Positions 1-7,978 of a stretch of DNA of 64,000 nt are shown here, in pieces. The stretch covers positions 2,576,332-2,640,331 of the forward strand of contig NC_009253.1 of NCBI RefSeq assembly GCF_000016165.1, written 5' to 3'. The DNA is from Desulforamulus reducens MI-1. Lineage in GTDB: Bacteria; Bacillota; Desulfotomaculia; Desulfotomaculales; Desulfotomaculaceae. A model generated the notes under the pieces. That model made no database searches and was not told the origin of the DNA. It worked only from the letters and a program-made list of their open reading frames with translations. Within the stretch, counting starts at the first letter, position 1, and each line of letters begins with the position of its first letter. The translations under genes and the position numbers were made by a program.

Positions 1-124
1 CTCTCACCTCTTGCATAATAGAAGCAACCCGTTGGGCCACCTCCGCCTGGGTGTCTATTCTGTTATTTAATAAGCTGGCTATTTTTTCCTCATCTGAGGA
101 CTTAATAACTCTAATCATTTCCAT
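1..124 (-). CDS. hisD: Histidinol dehydrogenase, N-terminal fragment
   Basis: Only about the first 41 codons are inside the window; the gene runs off the left edge. The visible translation starts [13 protein letters not shown] and continues with an EVAQRV segment, which fits the variable N-terminus of HisD, the enzyme of the last two oxidations of histidine synthesis. A GGAGG sits nine bases before the ATG at 124; a second in-frame ATG is at 118. The start overlaps the 3' end of hisG, whose stop is at 113-111, so the two are probably translationally coupled. The identity rests on the short peptide plus its position directly after hisG, so confidence is moderate. Confidence 0.7.
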   Translation of the reverse strand, partial: MEMIRVIKSSDEEKIASLLNNRIDTQAEVAQRVASIMQEVR

Positions 125-779
125 TTAGCTTCCCCTCCTCCACAACTTGCCGCATTCTATCTACTAGGGGATTTATCCGTTCGCTCTTTAAGCGGTGACT
201 GACCCGGTTAGCAATCAAGCGGGTGGTTGAACTAAGTACATCGGCCACTGGTACCAGTTTGTTCTCACGCAGAGTACGACCAGTGGATACCAGGTCCACG
301 ATCATCTCAGCTAATCCCACGATGGGTGCTAATTCAATGTTGCCATGCAATTTAACAATTTCCATTTGCATACCCCGTTGGCGAAAGAATTCTTCAGCAA
401 TGCGGGGGAACTTGGTGGCTACACGGGTTTGATTCCAATACTGAAGTTGTTGTTCCTTGCCCTCGGGCACAGCCACCACAAAGCGACAGCCTCCGTATTT
501 TAAATCCAATAACTCGTAAATATCCTTATGCTGTTCCATAATAGTATCTTTTCCCACCAGACCCAGATCTGCGGCTCCATATTCTACATAGGTAGGAATA
601 TCAGTGGGCCGACAGATAATAAAGCGTACCGCTTCTTTTTCGGATTGCAGCAGTAGCTGACGCCCGGGATCTTTCATAAAATCTATATCCAAACCTGCCA
701 TGCCCAGAAGTTTTACGGTTTCTTTGTATAGGGTTCCCTTGGGCAAAGCAATAGTTAATTGTTCTCTGGCTGCCACCAC
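111..779 (-). CDS. hisG: ATP phosphoribosyltransferase catalytic subunit, short form
   Basis: HisG catalyses the first step of histidine synthesis, joining ATP and PRPP to give phosphoribosyl-ATP. The protein is about 222 aa, the short form that lacks the C-terminal regulatory domain and depends on HisZ for activity and feedback control. The N-terminus has [11 protein letters not shown], and [11 protein letters not shown] and [14 protein letters not shown] are typical HisG motifs. The open frame reaches GTG at 788, but the AAAGAGGTGAT ribosome site overlaps that codon, so GTG at 779 is the better start. A promoter lies upstream at 822-850, so the gene does not depend on read-through from the SLH gene. 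hisZ is about 5.4 kb away. Confidence 0.95.
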   Translation of the reverse strand: MVAAREQLTIALPKGTLYKETVKLLGMAGLDIDFMKDPGRQLLLQSEKEAVRFIICRPTDIPTYVEYGAADLGLVGKDTIMEQHKDIYELLDLKYGGCRFVVAVPEGKEQQLQYWNQTRVATKFPRIAEEFFRQRGMQMEIVKLHGNIELAPIVGLAEMIVDLVSTGRTLRENKLVPVADVLSSTTRLIANRVSHRLKSERINPLVDRMRQVVEEGKLNGND

Positions 780-821
780 GGGTATCACCTCTTTAACTTA
801 TTAAATTACTAATATAATGAT

Positions 822-850
822 ATGTTAAATGCATGTAGTAAAGGTGTCAA
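822..850 (-). promoter_or_regulatory. Sigma-A-type promoter for hisG-hisD
   Basis: On the minus strand TTGACA (850-845) is followed after 17 bases by TAACAT (827-822), about 40 bases before the hisG start. It lies just after the SLH gene terminator, so the histidine genes downstream restart transcription here. Confidence 0.65.
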
Positions 851-937
851 GTAAAATTTTTAATACCCTTTGGTGGTAATAATAAATTGCACATGTATTT
901 CTAGTATTCCTTTAATTTAATGAATTAATGCTAGATA

Positions 938-971
938 AAGAAGAAACCCCCCAGCATTTCTGCCGAAGGGT
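938..971 (-). terminator. Rho-independent terminator of the SLH gene
   Basis: On the minus strand an 11-bp stem (arms 971-961 and 56-46 of the 900s, i.e. 956-946, including two U-G type pairs) closes a GAAA tetraloop and is followed by TTCTTCTTT. It sits 14 bases after the SLH gene stop. Confidence 0.8.
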
Positions 972-984
972 CTCCTCTGTGGAT

Positions 985-3900
985 CTAGTCTACCAAGGGA
1001 ATAGAATCAGTAAGTTCATCGGTAATAGAATTAGTGAGTTCATCAGTAACAGGATCAGTAAGTTCATCGGTGACAGGATTAGTAAGTTCATCGGCAACAG
1101 GATCAGTTATTGGCACATCTGTTATTGTATTTATTTCCTCCACGCTTAGGTTATTGGGAATAGTTTCAACATCGGTATTTTCCAAGGTTACTAACATATT
1201 TGCATTGGTATCTTCTAAAGGAAAAGAACAATCAAGACTTGTGGTAACATACCCTGTTTTACTAAAAGTTAGTTTATATTCCCCTGCCATTGGTCTATAA
1301 TCATCACTGGGGTAGATAACATAGTGTCCCTCATTTTCTTCATTATTCATTTCGTTATGAAAGACCCTTTGTAAAGGAATATTTACACCATCTTTTTCCA
1401 AAGAGAAATTAAACACGAGACTGGAATCCTCGTCTAGATCGCCAGCAACAAGATCTGTTATTGGAGCACCTGTTGCTGCATCTTTTACCCTCACACCTAG
1501 ATGATATGGAACAGACATCTCGGTACTCTCTAAGGTAACTGCTATATCTGCAGCGGGATCCGCTGGTGCTCCAAGAGTAATTCTCACACCTTCCATCATG
1601 TGACCCTGGTGTCCGCCTTGTACCGACACAAGTCTCCAAAAATCTGAAGTGTTGTGAAGATACAGTTCAGACACACCCTGGGGAATAGCTGCAGCAATAT
1701 CAAACATTGCAGTATTATCCCGGGGGGTAATGGAGTTGATGGGGACAATTATTTCATTATTACCAGCATAATAGGAAAGCTTTACTTCTTCAGGTGTAAG
1801 TCCTGCTAGGCTTTTATCAAGATTAAGTGTGAATCCGTCGTTGGTAACATTATTTACATAGGCTTTATTGGTAATGACTGGTGACCAATGAGACAATATT
1901 TGGATAAAACCACCCACATTGACACCATCGCCAGTGGCACGGCAGAGCAGAAGGTAGCCTGCATCGGCTTCGCTGGTTGTATAGGTTAGCTCTGTTGCTC
2001 CTTCTATGGCCGTCATAGTAAAGGTAGCTGGATTTACCCTATACCACTGGTAAGTTAGATATTGACTAAGATCAGTGTTATCATGCTCCGGCAGTTTTTT
2101 TACATCAAATGATGCTTGCTTGCCACTGCCAACAAAGGGGCTCATGACACCAGTAATCCACATACTTTCATCCAGTCCCCAGCCTGAAAAGGTTGTAGCA
2201 ACAGCAACTAGAGGGGCCTCCACCTCGTTGGAGGTATAGCCATCCCTGTCGCCACCATTAACCAACAGACGGTACTTATAACTTCCGGCCGGGCTGCTGA
2301 GGCTGAAATTATCCTGTGCATTATTTGAGGTCGTAAGATCCACATCGTAATGCTGATAATTCCTCCATGTGGAGCCATCATCAGAATACTGCAAAGTATA
2401 GCTAGTGGCACCATATTCTGAGGGTGGGTCAAATTTAAGGTCTACTACAGCATAATTACCCAATTCTCCTCCATTATAGATAAAGCCCTCATTTACCCTA
2501 TGGGTTCTATCTACATATAGTCCACCAATTTTTCCTGGTTCACTGCTAAAGGGTGTAAAGTCAGGTAGTGTTCCTCCCTCTCCTGGTGTAAAGGGAGCCG
2601 GTTCAACGGGAACTTCTGTTATAAAATTAGCCACCAGGGTTTTGGCTGCTGAACCCATGGTGAATGAGTAGGAAGCATTAGTACTAACCTGTATACCATT
2701 CTCTTTCCAGTCAATAAATTTGTAGCCAGGGTTTGCTATGGCGGTTACTGTTACTGCCACCCCTTGAGTATAGCTACCGCCACCACTTACTGTGCCTCCT
2801 GCTTCGGGATTAGTCAATACTGCTACTTCATATTTTGTGGTAGTACTGCTGCCACCACTTCCACCGCCGCCACCGCCGGTGGATGAAGTTCCTCCAGAAA
2901 CAGTCTGACCTCCAATACTGGAAGTTACACCGTTAGCAACCTCTCGCTTTGTGGGTGTCTGGGCAATACTCACATTAGCTGCGTTTACTTTGGCCGTTTC
3001 AATTTTACCCTCTCCAGTAACCTTGGCCGCTGCATTAGCCGTTAAAGTGTTTACCGTTGCATCTTTGGCAACATTAACAATGGCACCAATAGCCTCCTTG
3101 GCCACTTCTAAGGTTTCGATTTGACCAGCTGTAACTTCCACCTCTACTTCTTTGGTTGCCACTATAACAGCAGCAAAATTACCTGTTAAATTGACCTTAG
3201 CAGATGCAGGGATAATTTCCGATAGGGTTACGGCTTCAAAGCCGGGGCCCGTTGTGGTAGTTTCAACCAGGGTGGCACCGGACTCCAGCCGCACAACCTT
3301 AACTGTTGTATTACCGGAGGCAACTACCCTTACACCTTCTTTGGATACTGTTATATTGGGCAATGAGCAATCCTCCAAGGTAACGCTGTTTGCTCCACCA
3401 CCCTTAATAATTGTTTTACCACTTACCTTTACGTTCTTAAGCTTGACATCACCGTTTCCGACTCCCTCAGCTAATAACAAATCTCCGCTAATGGTAGTGT
3501 TTTGCAAAGTTACATCTGCCACACTAATTGTAACATTACCGTTAATGGTTTCTCTACCTGTGGCAGGTCCATAGGTGCCTGGTTTAGCATAGAATACGGT
3601 TTTCTCTGCAGCAGTGGCTTGCTGACCTTTGACCCGATCCAATGAAACTATGGCTTCAGCCCGTGTAATAGGCTTTGTTGGTTTAAAAGTTTGGTCTGAG
3701 TAGCCACCCATGTAACCCTTTGAAGATACTGCACCTATGGCAGCCTTACTCCATTGGGGCATATCCTTTGCATCCTTAAAGTTGTTTATATTAAAACCTG
3801 AACCAGCATCTAGTTTTAAGAGCCTAGATATTATTGAGGCAACTTCTTGTCTAGTTATCTGATTATTCGGCTTCATTGTTCCATCCTGGTAGCCGCTGAT

Positions 3901-4230
3901 ATACCCCGCGGCGATGGCTTTACCTATTTCACCAGCGAACCAATCATTTGCTTTAACATCTGAAAAATTAAATTCTATTATTTCTGTAAAACCAAAGGAC
4001 CTGTTTACTAGTGCTACAAATTCCGCCCTTGTAATATTGTTGTCTGGCTTAAATTGGCCGTCCTCATATCCTTTGGCCAAACCACTTTGCACCCACCCGC
4101 TTAATTGATTTTCAGCCCAGTGTCCTTTAATGTCGGAGTCTTGGGCTAACACAGCCATGGGCATTAAAGTTAACAACAACAAAATTATCAGTAACTGGAT
4201 AAATAACTTATTTTTTATTTTCTCAACCAT
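985..4230 (-). CDS. SLH-domain surface (S-layer type) protein with InlB-B-like repeat
   Basis: A predicted exported cell-wall protein of about 1081 aa. Residues 1-30 form a signal peptide ending AVLA. Three S-layer homology domains follow at about 33-80, 89-138 and 151-200, each with an ITRAE or ITRQE core; such domains bind pyruvylated secondary cell-wall polymer. Next comes a Val/Thr/Asn-rich, beta-helix-like stretch (about 215-420), a Gly/Ser linker, and an InlB-B-type repeat near 465-540 (NPEAGGTVSGGGSY, GYKFIDW). The C-terminal half is beta-rich with no domain I can name. The end carries four 8-residue repeats (TDELTDPV type). ATG at 4230 follows AAAGGGAGGT at good spacing. The substrate or partner is unknown. 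It lies between hisZ and hisG, opposite a membrane regulator. Confidence 0.9.
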   Translation of the reverse strand: MVEKIKNKLFIQLLIILLLLTLMPMAVLAQDSDIKGHWAENQLSGWVQSGLAKGYEDGQFKPDNNITRAEFVALVNRSFGFTEIIEFNFSDVKANDWFAGEIGKAIAAGYISGYQDGTMKPNNQITRQEVASIISRLLKLDAGSGFNINNFKDAKDMPQWSKAAIGAVSSKGYMGGYSDQTFKPTKPITRAEAIVSLDRVKGQQATAAEKTVFYAKPGTYGPATGRETINGNVTISVADVTLQNTTISGDLLLAEGVGNGDVKLKNVKVSGKTIIKGGGANSVTLEDCSLPNITVSKEGVRVVASGNTTVKVVRLESGATLVETTTTGPGFEAVTLSEIIPASAKVNLTGNFAAVIVATKEVEVEVTAGQIETLEVAKEAIGAIVNVAKDATVNTLTANAAAKVTGEGKIETAKVNAANVSIAQTPTKREVANGVTSSIGGQTVSGGTSSTGGGGGGSGGSSTTTKYEVAVLTNPEAGGTVSGGGSYTQGVAVTVTAIANPGYKFIDWKENGIQVSTNASYSFTMGSAAKTLVANFITEVPVEPAPFTPGEGGTLPDFTPFSSEPGKIGGLYVDRTHRVNEGFIYNGGELGNYAVVDLKFDPPSEYGATSYTLQYSDDGSTWRNYQHYDVDLTTSNNAQDNFSLSSPAGSYKYRLLVNGGDRDGYTSNEVEAPLVAVATTFSGWGLDESMWITGVMSPFVGSGKQASFDVKKLPEHDNTDLSQYLTYQWYRVNPATFTMTAIEGATELTYTTSEADAGYLLLCRATGDGVNVGGFIQILSHWSPVITNKAYVNNVTNDGFTLNLDKSLAGLTPEEVKLSYYAGNNEIIVPINSITPRDNTAMFDIAAAIPQGVSELYLHNTSDFWRLVSVQGGHQGHMMEGVRITLGAPADPAADIAVTLESTEMSVPYHLGVRVKDAATGAPITDLVAGDLDEDSSLVFNFSLEKDGVNIPLQRVFHNEMNNEENEGHYVIYPSDDYRPMAGEYKLTFSKTGYVTTSLDCSFPLEDTNANMLVTLENTDVETIPNNLSVEEINTITDVPITDPVADELTNPVTDELTDPVTDELTNSITDELTDSIPLVD
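1001..1096 (-). repeat. Four tandem 24-bp coding repeats in the SLH gene
   Basis: Four near-identical 24-base units (1001-1024, 1025-1048, 1049-1072, 1073-1096), plus a partial fifth, encode the octapeptide TDELT(D/N)(P/S)(V/I). The unit is a multiple of three, so copy-number change would keep frame and alter only the length of the acidic C-terminal tail. Confidence 0.9.
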
Positions 4231-4677
4231 CACACATTACCTCCCTTTTTAAAATCCAACCATTTTGATGACTTGTTTATTCAACCCACCTTTCTTAAAT
4301 AATTAAAATATAAAGCCATATTTCCATAAACCTAATTAGACAAAAAAGTTGCCACCAAAGACAAAACCCCGGGCAAGGAAATAAATTGGAAAACATAAGA
4401 AGCTGTTAGAAAGCAAAAAGAAATAGCTAAACTTATTTAGCCATAAGAAACAAATTTATCGTGCAATTATTATTACTGTAAAAGGATTACTTAAACTACT
4501 ACCCATTAAGATTGTTTTATGGATATTCTTACCCTGAATGATATCCTACCCCTAAACCTACCCCTAACTTATATCATGTAGTCAAACAGAAACCACCCTT
4601 TGGGTGGTTCAAAATTTTTAAAAAATTTAGGTTTTAGGGGTAGGAAAAAAAACAAAAAAAAAGAATGTATTTTTATT
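4231..4677. other. Divergent intergenic region between the SLH gene and the luxR-type gene
   Basis: This AT-rich 447-bp stretch has no credible gene. It holds three TACCCCT heptamers, two direct (4547-4553, 4559-4565) and one inverted (4636-4642), a GC hairpin at 4591-4609, and a weaker hairpin on the minus strand at 4342-4376 (TTGCC/GGCAA with a following T-run) within the possible SLH leader. Both divergent promoters must be here, but I could not identify one with confidence. Confidence 0.7.
4591..4609 (+). terminator. Hairpin with short T-run upstream of the luxR-type gene
   Basis: AACCACCC, a TTT loop and GGGTGGTT form an 8-bp stem followed by CAAAATTTTT. It lies about 70 bases before the start at 4678, inside the presumed leader, so it may be a leader attenuator and not a gene terminator. 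The inverted heptamers at 4547 and 4636 flank it and could extend the structure. Confidence 0.45.
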
Positions 4678-6129
4678 ATGATTAGAAATAAATTAAAATC
4701 AATTTTATATATGCCGCAATGGGTAGCCCACTCCGCCTCCCTAATCTTGATATTTGGCTGGATCTTAATTTATCCAATGCACGGTTTTTTGTTGCATTAT
4801 CTGTTTGGATCCAATGCTTACCTTTTAGGCCATGTTTTTACTGCAAGTCATGGTCTGGGACTGGTAGCATTAGGACTACTACCCATTTATGTACTTCGAA
4901 ACACCTTATTAGTAAAATTGGCCGGCTTTGCCATTTTCATTTTTACATTTATTTGGACCATATTGCCAGTAAATAGTTACATCCAGTATAGTATATGTAC
5001 TTTACTTGGTTTTATCTCCGCCTACCTAGTACTGATCTGGGCCTGTGGCTTCCATTTTAATAAATATCCAGAGCTTACAGTAGGTTTTGCAATGGCATTT
5101 ACTAACATAATACTTGGCCTAGTGGTATTCGAGTATACCCAACCAGAAACATTGCCTAAAGTTATCACCTCTTTAACCGGACTGGGCCCCCTGTTTGGAG
5201 CTTTTTATCTAGCCCGCCCAAAACCAATAGCAGAACCTCAGCTAATCTTGGAAGAACCAGGAAAAAACAAAACCATCATGTACACATTTCTAGGCATAGC
5301 AATATTGTCTTCTTTCGCCTACTTTTCTGGGGGGTTGTGGTATAGGGCGGTGCTACCCCTGTTCTATTTAAAAATGCCTGAACTAATTGGTATTGAATCC
5401 TTCGTATACGCATTATCCGTTCTTATCCTGGCATTTTTCTCCAACAAATACTCCTTCTACTGGGTAGGAACCATCGGCCTAAGTATGCTAGGGGTTGGCC
5501 TGGCTACTTCAATATCGGGATTAGAAAGTTCCATCGAGGTTACAATAACTCTTTCCTTTTTGGCCATTGGATTTGGAGCCATAGACTTGTTTTACTGGCT
5601 TATACTGCGTAAATTGTCTACTTTTCTAGGATACCAGAAGGCCTTCGGTCTGGGCTTGGGTTTATCCCTGTTTTTTATCACAGCCCCTGGCATAGCCATA
5701 GATACTGGTATTCTTAAAAACCCGCTTTTAAACCCAGTCCTGTCTATAATAGGAGCCTGTCTGTTATTTTTGATTAACCCCCTGCTGGTATATTTGCTTC
5801 GCTCATTGTCATTGTTTTCAGCCAGTGAAAAAATACTTGCCACTCTCACAGATAAGCTGACCGCTACCAGGGATGATCAGATACCCACTGCAAAATTGCC
5901 GGAATATTTTATCAGATTAACCAAGGCTGAGAAAAAAGTGTACGATCTTATCTGCAAAGGTCATACCGACGTGGAAATCGCAAGTTCTCTATTTATATCC
6001 CGTCATACCGTAAAGTTTCATGCTAGAAATATTTTTAAAAAAGCTGGTGTCTCTAACCGAAAGGAACTACTGGCTAACCTGTCTGGAAACAGAGATGAAG
6101 ATAAAAGATACCCCTCTGGAAAGTGCTAA
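4678..6129 (+). CDS. Membrane-bound LuxR-family transcriptional regulator (multi-TM sensor + HTH)
   Basis: A 483-aa protein. Residues from about 15 to 405 are strongly hydrophobic and can form about 12 membrane helices, like an MFS-type permease. The last 65 residues are a LuxR/GerE helix-turn-helix: LTKAEKKVYDLICKGHTDVE, then IASSLFISRHTVKFHARNIF. The layout suggests a one-component regulator that senses at the membrane and binds DNA with its C-terminus; the ligand is unknown. The open frame extends to ATG 4600, but that would cross the upstream hairpin and add a Lys-rich stretch, so ATG 4678 is preferred although its ribosome site is weak. It is divergent from the SLH gene, a likely target. 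The 3' end is embedded in the terminator stem. Confidence 0.85.
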   Translation: MIRNKLKSILYMPQWVAHSASLILIFGWILIYPMHGFLLHYLFGSNAYLLGHVFTASHGLGLVALGLLPIYVLRNTLLVKLAGFAIFIFTFIWTILPVNSYIQYSICTLLGFISAYLVLIWACGFHFNKYPELTVGFAMAFTNIILGLVVFEYTQPETLPKVITSLTGLGPLFGAFYLARPKPIAEPQLILEEPGKNKTIMYTFLGIAILSSFAYFSGGLWYRAVLPLFYLKMPELIGIESFVYALSVLILAFFSNKYSFYWVGTIGLSMLGVGLATSISGLESSIEVTITLSFLAIGFGAIDLFYWLILRKLSTFLGYQKAFGLGLGLSLFFITAPGIAIDTGILKNPLLNPVLSIIGACLLFLINPLLVYLLRSLSLFSASEKILATLTDKLTATRDDQIPTAKLPEYFIRLTKAEKKVYDLICKGHTDVEIASSLFISRHTVKFHARNIFKKAGVSNRKELLANLSGNRDEDKRYPSGKC

Positions 6130-6158
6130 AACATTAGCTTTCCGAAGGGGTATCTTTT
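6104..6158. terminator. Bidirectional terminator between the luxR-type gene and hisZ
   Basis: A long imperfect palindrome (AAAGATACCCCT ... AGGGGTATCTTT) with extra inner pairing GGAAAG/CTTTCC has A/T runs on both sides, so it can end transcription from both convergent genes. Its left arm encodes the last residues and stop codon of the regulator. Confidence 0.85.
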
Positions 6159-6174
6159 ATCAAAAATAAACAGA

Positions 6175-7380
6175 TTATAGGCTTAACTCCTCACTTTTGC
6201 CTTCTTTATCAAAATAGATCACCCTAGAAGCTCCCAGGCTTCTGGCCTCGGCCTTGGCCTTTGCCGGTGGATATTCGAACATGGCAGTAACCACCTTTAG
6301 TCCCTGGTATCTTAATTCCTTTACACATTGGAGGGCATTAGCCAGACTATTATCCTCCCAAGCCACCAGTACATCCGGTACTGGTTCCCTTGGGGGACCC
6401 TGTAGACGCTCCAGTGCCACCAAAACCCGTTCTAGATTAACCGCAAAGCCCGTGGCAGGCATGGGTAAACCAAATTTTGCCAAAAGTTGATTGTAGCGAC
6501 CTCCACCACAAATGGGAAAGCCCATGGCTACGGTATAACCTTCAAATACCAGACCAGTATAATAATCCAGTCCCCTTAACAAACCTAAATCCAGGGTTAT
6601 ATGCCTTTCCACGCCATAACAGGTTAATCCCCAGTACAGTTGACGAAGATTATCAATGGCATCAGCAGCTGGCCCTGGTTGGGCCAACCCAAATGCCCGG
6701 TCTAATATTTCCGGCCCGCCACGCAATTCAATAAGATCCAGTGTCCGGCGAGCTTCCTCCGGTGTGGCCGCGTGGGAGCCAAGAATTTCTTCCACCTTAA
6801 CAAAATCTTTATTTCCCAGGGCTTCTTTCAGTTCCTGGGCTACTTCCTTGGGCAGACCCAGTTGCTTTACTAAGCCATGAAATATGCCTACATTACCAAT
6901 GCTAATTTGAAAATCGGCTAATCCGGTCTGCATTAAATATTCAGCCACCATTGCCACCACTTCAGCATCAGCTTCAGGCGACGAAGGGCCCATTAATTCC
7001 ACCCCTGCCTGATAAAACTCCCTTTGGCGACCTACCTGGGGCTGTTCATAATTGAAAACATTGGCCAAGTAAAAAAGTCTTAGGGGTGGTGTGATCCCTT
7101 TCATACGGGTGGCCACCAAACGAGCCATTGGACGTGTCATATCCGGGCGTAGAGCCATTAAATGGCCCTGCCGGTCCAGGAACTTAAAAAACTTTTCTTC
7201 CTGTAGTTCCTCAGAGGCCAGATTTTCCATGTATTCAAAGGTGGGGGTTACAACTTCTTTATACCCCCAGGTCTCCACCAGTTTGGTGAATTTTTCTTTT
7301 AGCCCACGCATTAAATGAGCTTCTGCGGGCAGTACATCCCTGACACCGGGAGCCAGCCGACCAAATCTGCTTGATGTCAT
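6175..7380 (-). CDS. hisZ: ATP phosphoribosyltransferase regulatory subunit
   Basis: HisZ is a catalytically inactive paralogue of histidyl-tRNA synthetase that forms a complex with short HisG and gives it activity and histidine feedback. The 401-aa protein has class II synthetase-like segments: LRPDMTRPMARLVATR near 77 and RGLDYYTG at 269-276. Only a short C-terminal extension (about residues 335-401) follows the synthetase core. ATG at 7380 follows AAAGAGGTGAATTT. A full histidyl-tRNA synthetase would normally be longer and carry an anticodon-binding domain; the presence of a short hisG in the window supports HisZ. It lies 14 bp after the yerC-like gene and is convergent with the luxR-type gene. 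Confidence 0.93.
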   Translation of the reverse strand: MTSSRFGRLAPGVRDVLPAEAHLMRGLKEKFTKLVETWGYKEVVTPTFEYMENLASEELQEEKFFKFLDRQGHLMALRPDMTRPMARLVATRMKGITPPLRLFYLANVFNYEQPQVGRQREFYQAGVELMGPSSPEADAEVVAMVAEYLMQTGLADFQISIGNVGIFHGLVKQLGLPKEVAQELKEALGNKDFVKVEEILGSHAATPEEARRTLDLIELRGGPEILDRAFGLAQPGPAADAIDNLRQLYWGLTCYGVERHITLDLGLLRGLDYYTGLVFEGYTVAMGFPICGGGRYNQLLAKFGLPMPATGFAVNLERVLVALERLQGPPREPVPDVLVAWEDNSLANALQCVKELRYQGLKVVTAMFEYPPAKAKAEARSLGASRVIYFDKEGKSEELSL

Positions 7381-7394
7381 AAATTCACCTCTTT

Positions 7395-7721
7395 TTATTC
7401 TTCTGTTTTTTGTTCTTTTAATGGAGTTGGATCAGCTAAACGATTTAAAACTAGCTTATAACCATCCGCCCCATAGTTTAGGCAGCGTTTCACCCGGCTG
7501 ATGGTGGCGGTGCTGGCACCGGTTTTGGTGGCAATCTCACCATAGGTTCGATTTGCCTCCAACATTTTGGCTACCTCCAAACGCTGGGCCAAGGAGCGCA
7601 GCTCGGAAACGGTACATATATCTTCAAAAAAGTGATAGCAGTCATCAATACTTTTCAAGGATAAAATAGCTTCGAAAAGACGGTCATTGAGTTTGTCTTT
7701 TAATTTACCCTGATATGCCAA
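7395..7721 (-). CDS. YerC/YecD-family TrpR-like regulator
   Basis: A 108-aa cytoplasmic DNA-binding protein with a TrpR-type helix-turn-helix. SELRSLAQRLEVAKML and TYGEIATKTGASTATISRVK are diagnostic of the YerC/YecD family. The start is TTG at 7721, preceded by GGGAGGGATTTCC. It sits immediately upstream of hisZ with a 14-bp gap, which suggests co-transcription and a role linked to histidine genes. Neither its effector nor its operator is known from the sequence. The region between it and purD contains the purD terminator, so its promoter should lie between about 7722 and 7868. Confidence 0.88.
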   Translation of the reverse strand: MAYQGKLKDKLNDRLFEAILSLKSIDDCYHFFEDICTVSELRSLAQRLEVAKMLEANRTYGEIATKTGASTATISRVKRCLNYGADGYKLVLNRLADPTPLKEQKTEE

Positions 7722-7867
7722 GGAAATCCCTCCCGTGCTATCTAATTATTATGACCAGGATGAGTCTTTTCCATTTGTTCCCTTTACCCTTTTCGACGCT
7801 AAAACATTAAAGTCCTTTAATATTTTATTATTTTAACGAGAGAAATTATTCTTGTTTTATTAGAAAA

Positions 7868-7900
7868 TAAAAAAGGAGCGTCCGTCCTGGACGCGCCCCC
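7868..7900 (-). terminator. Terminator after purD
   Basis: On the minus strand GGCGCGTCC and GGACGCTCC pair (one mismatch) around AGGAC and are followed by TTTTTTATTTT. It closes the purine operon about 80 bases after the purD stop. Confidence 0.85.
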
Positions 7901-7978
7901 CAATTTCTCTCTGGTGCTCCGGTAAGTTGTTTGGCAGGTGTTAACGTGACACTTAACACAATTTCCTATGCTCTAGAC

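Noticed and set aside
1001-1096. CRISPR-like short repeats
   Set aside because: The 24-bp units are contiguous without spacers and in frame with a surface protein.
928-1149. Plus-strand frame encoding repeated NRISKFIG-like units
   Set aside because: It is the complement of the tandem repeats in the SLH gene; there is no ribosome site and the opposite frame is a clear protein.
4342-4376. Leader hairpin before the SLH gene as a c-di-GMP or other riboswitch
   Set aside because: There is only a five-bp stem with a T-run; none of the conserved riboswitch core sequences is present.
4600-4677. Upstream start extension of the LuxR-type regulator
   Set aside because: It would begin inside the leader hairpin and add a Lys/Asn-rich tail without a ribosome site; ATG 4678 is preferred.
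6175-7380. Histidyl-tRNA synthetase
   Set aside because: It is short, with only a small remnant after the synthetase core, lies next to a YerC-type gene, and a short HisG in the window calls for HisZ.
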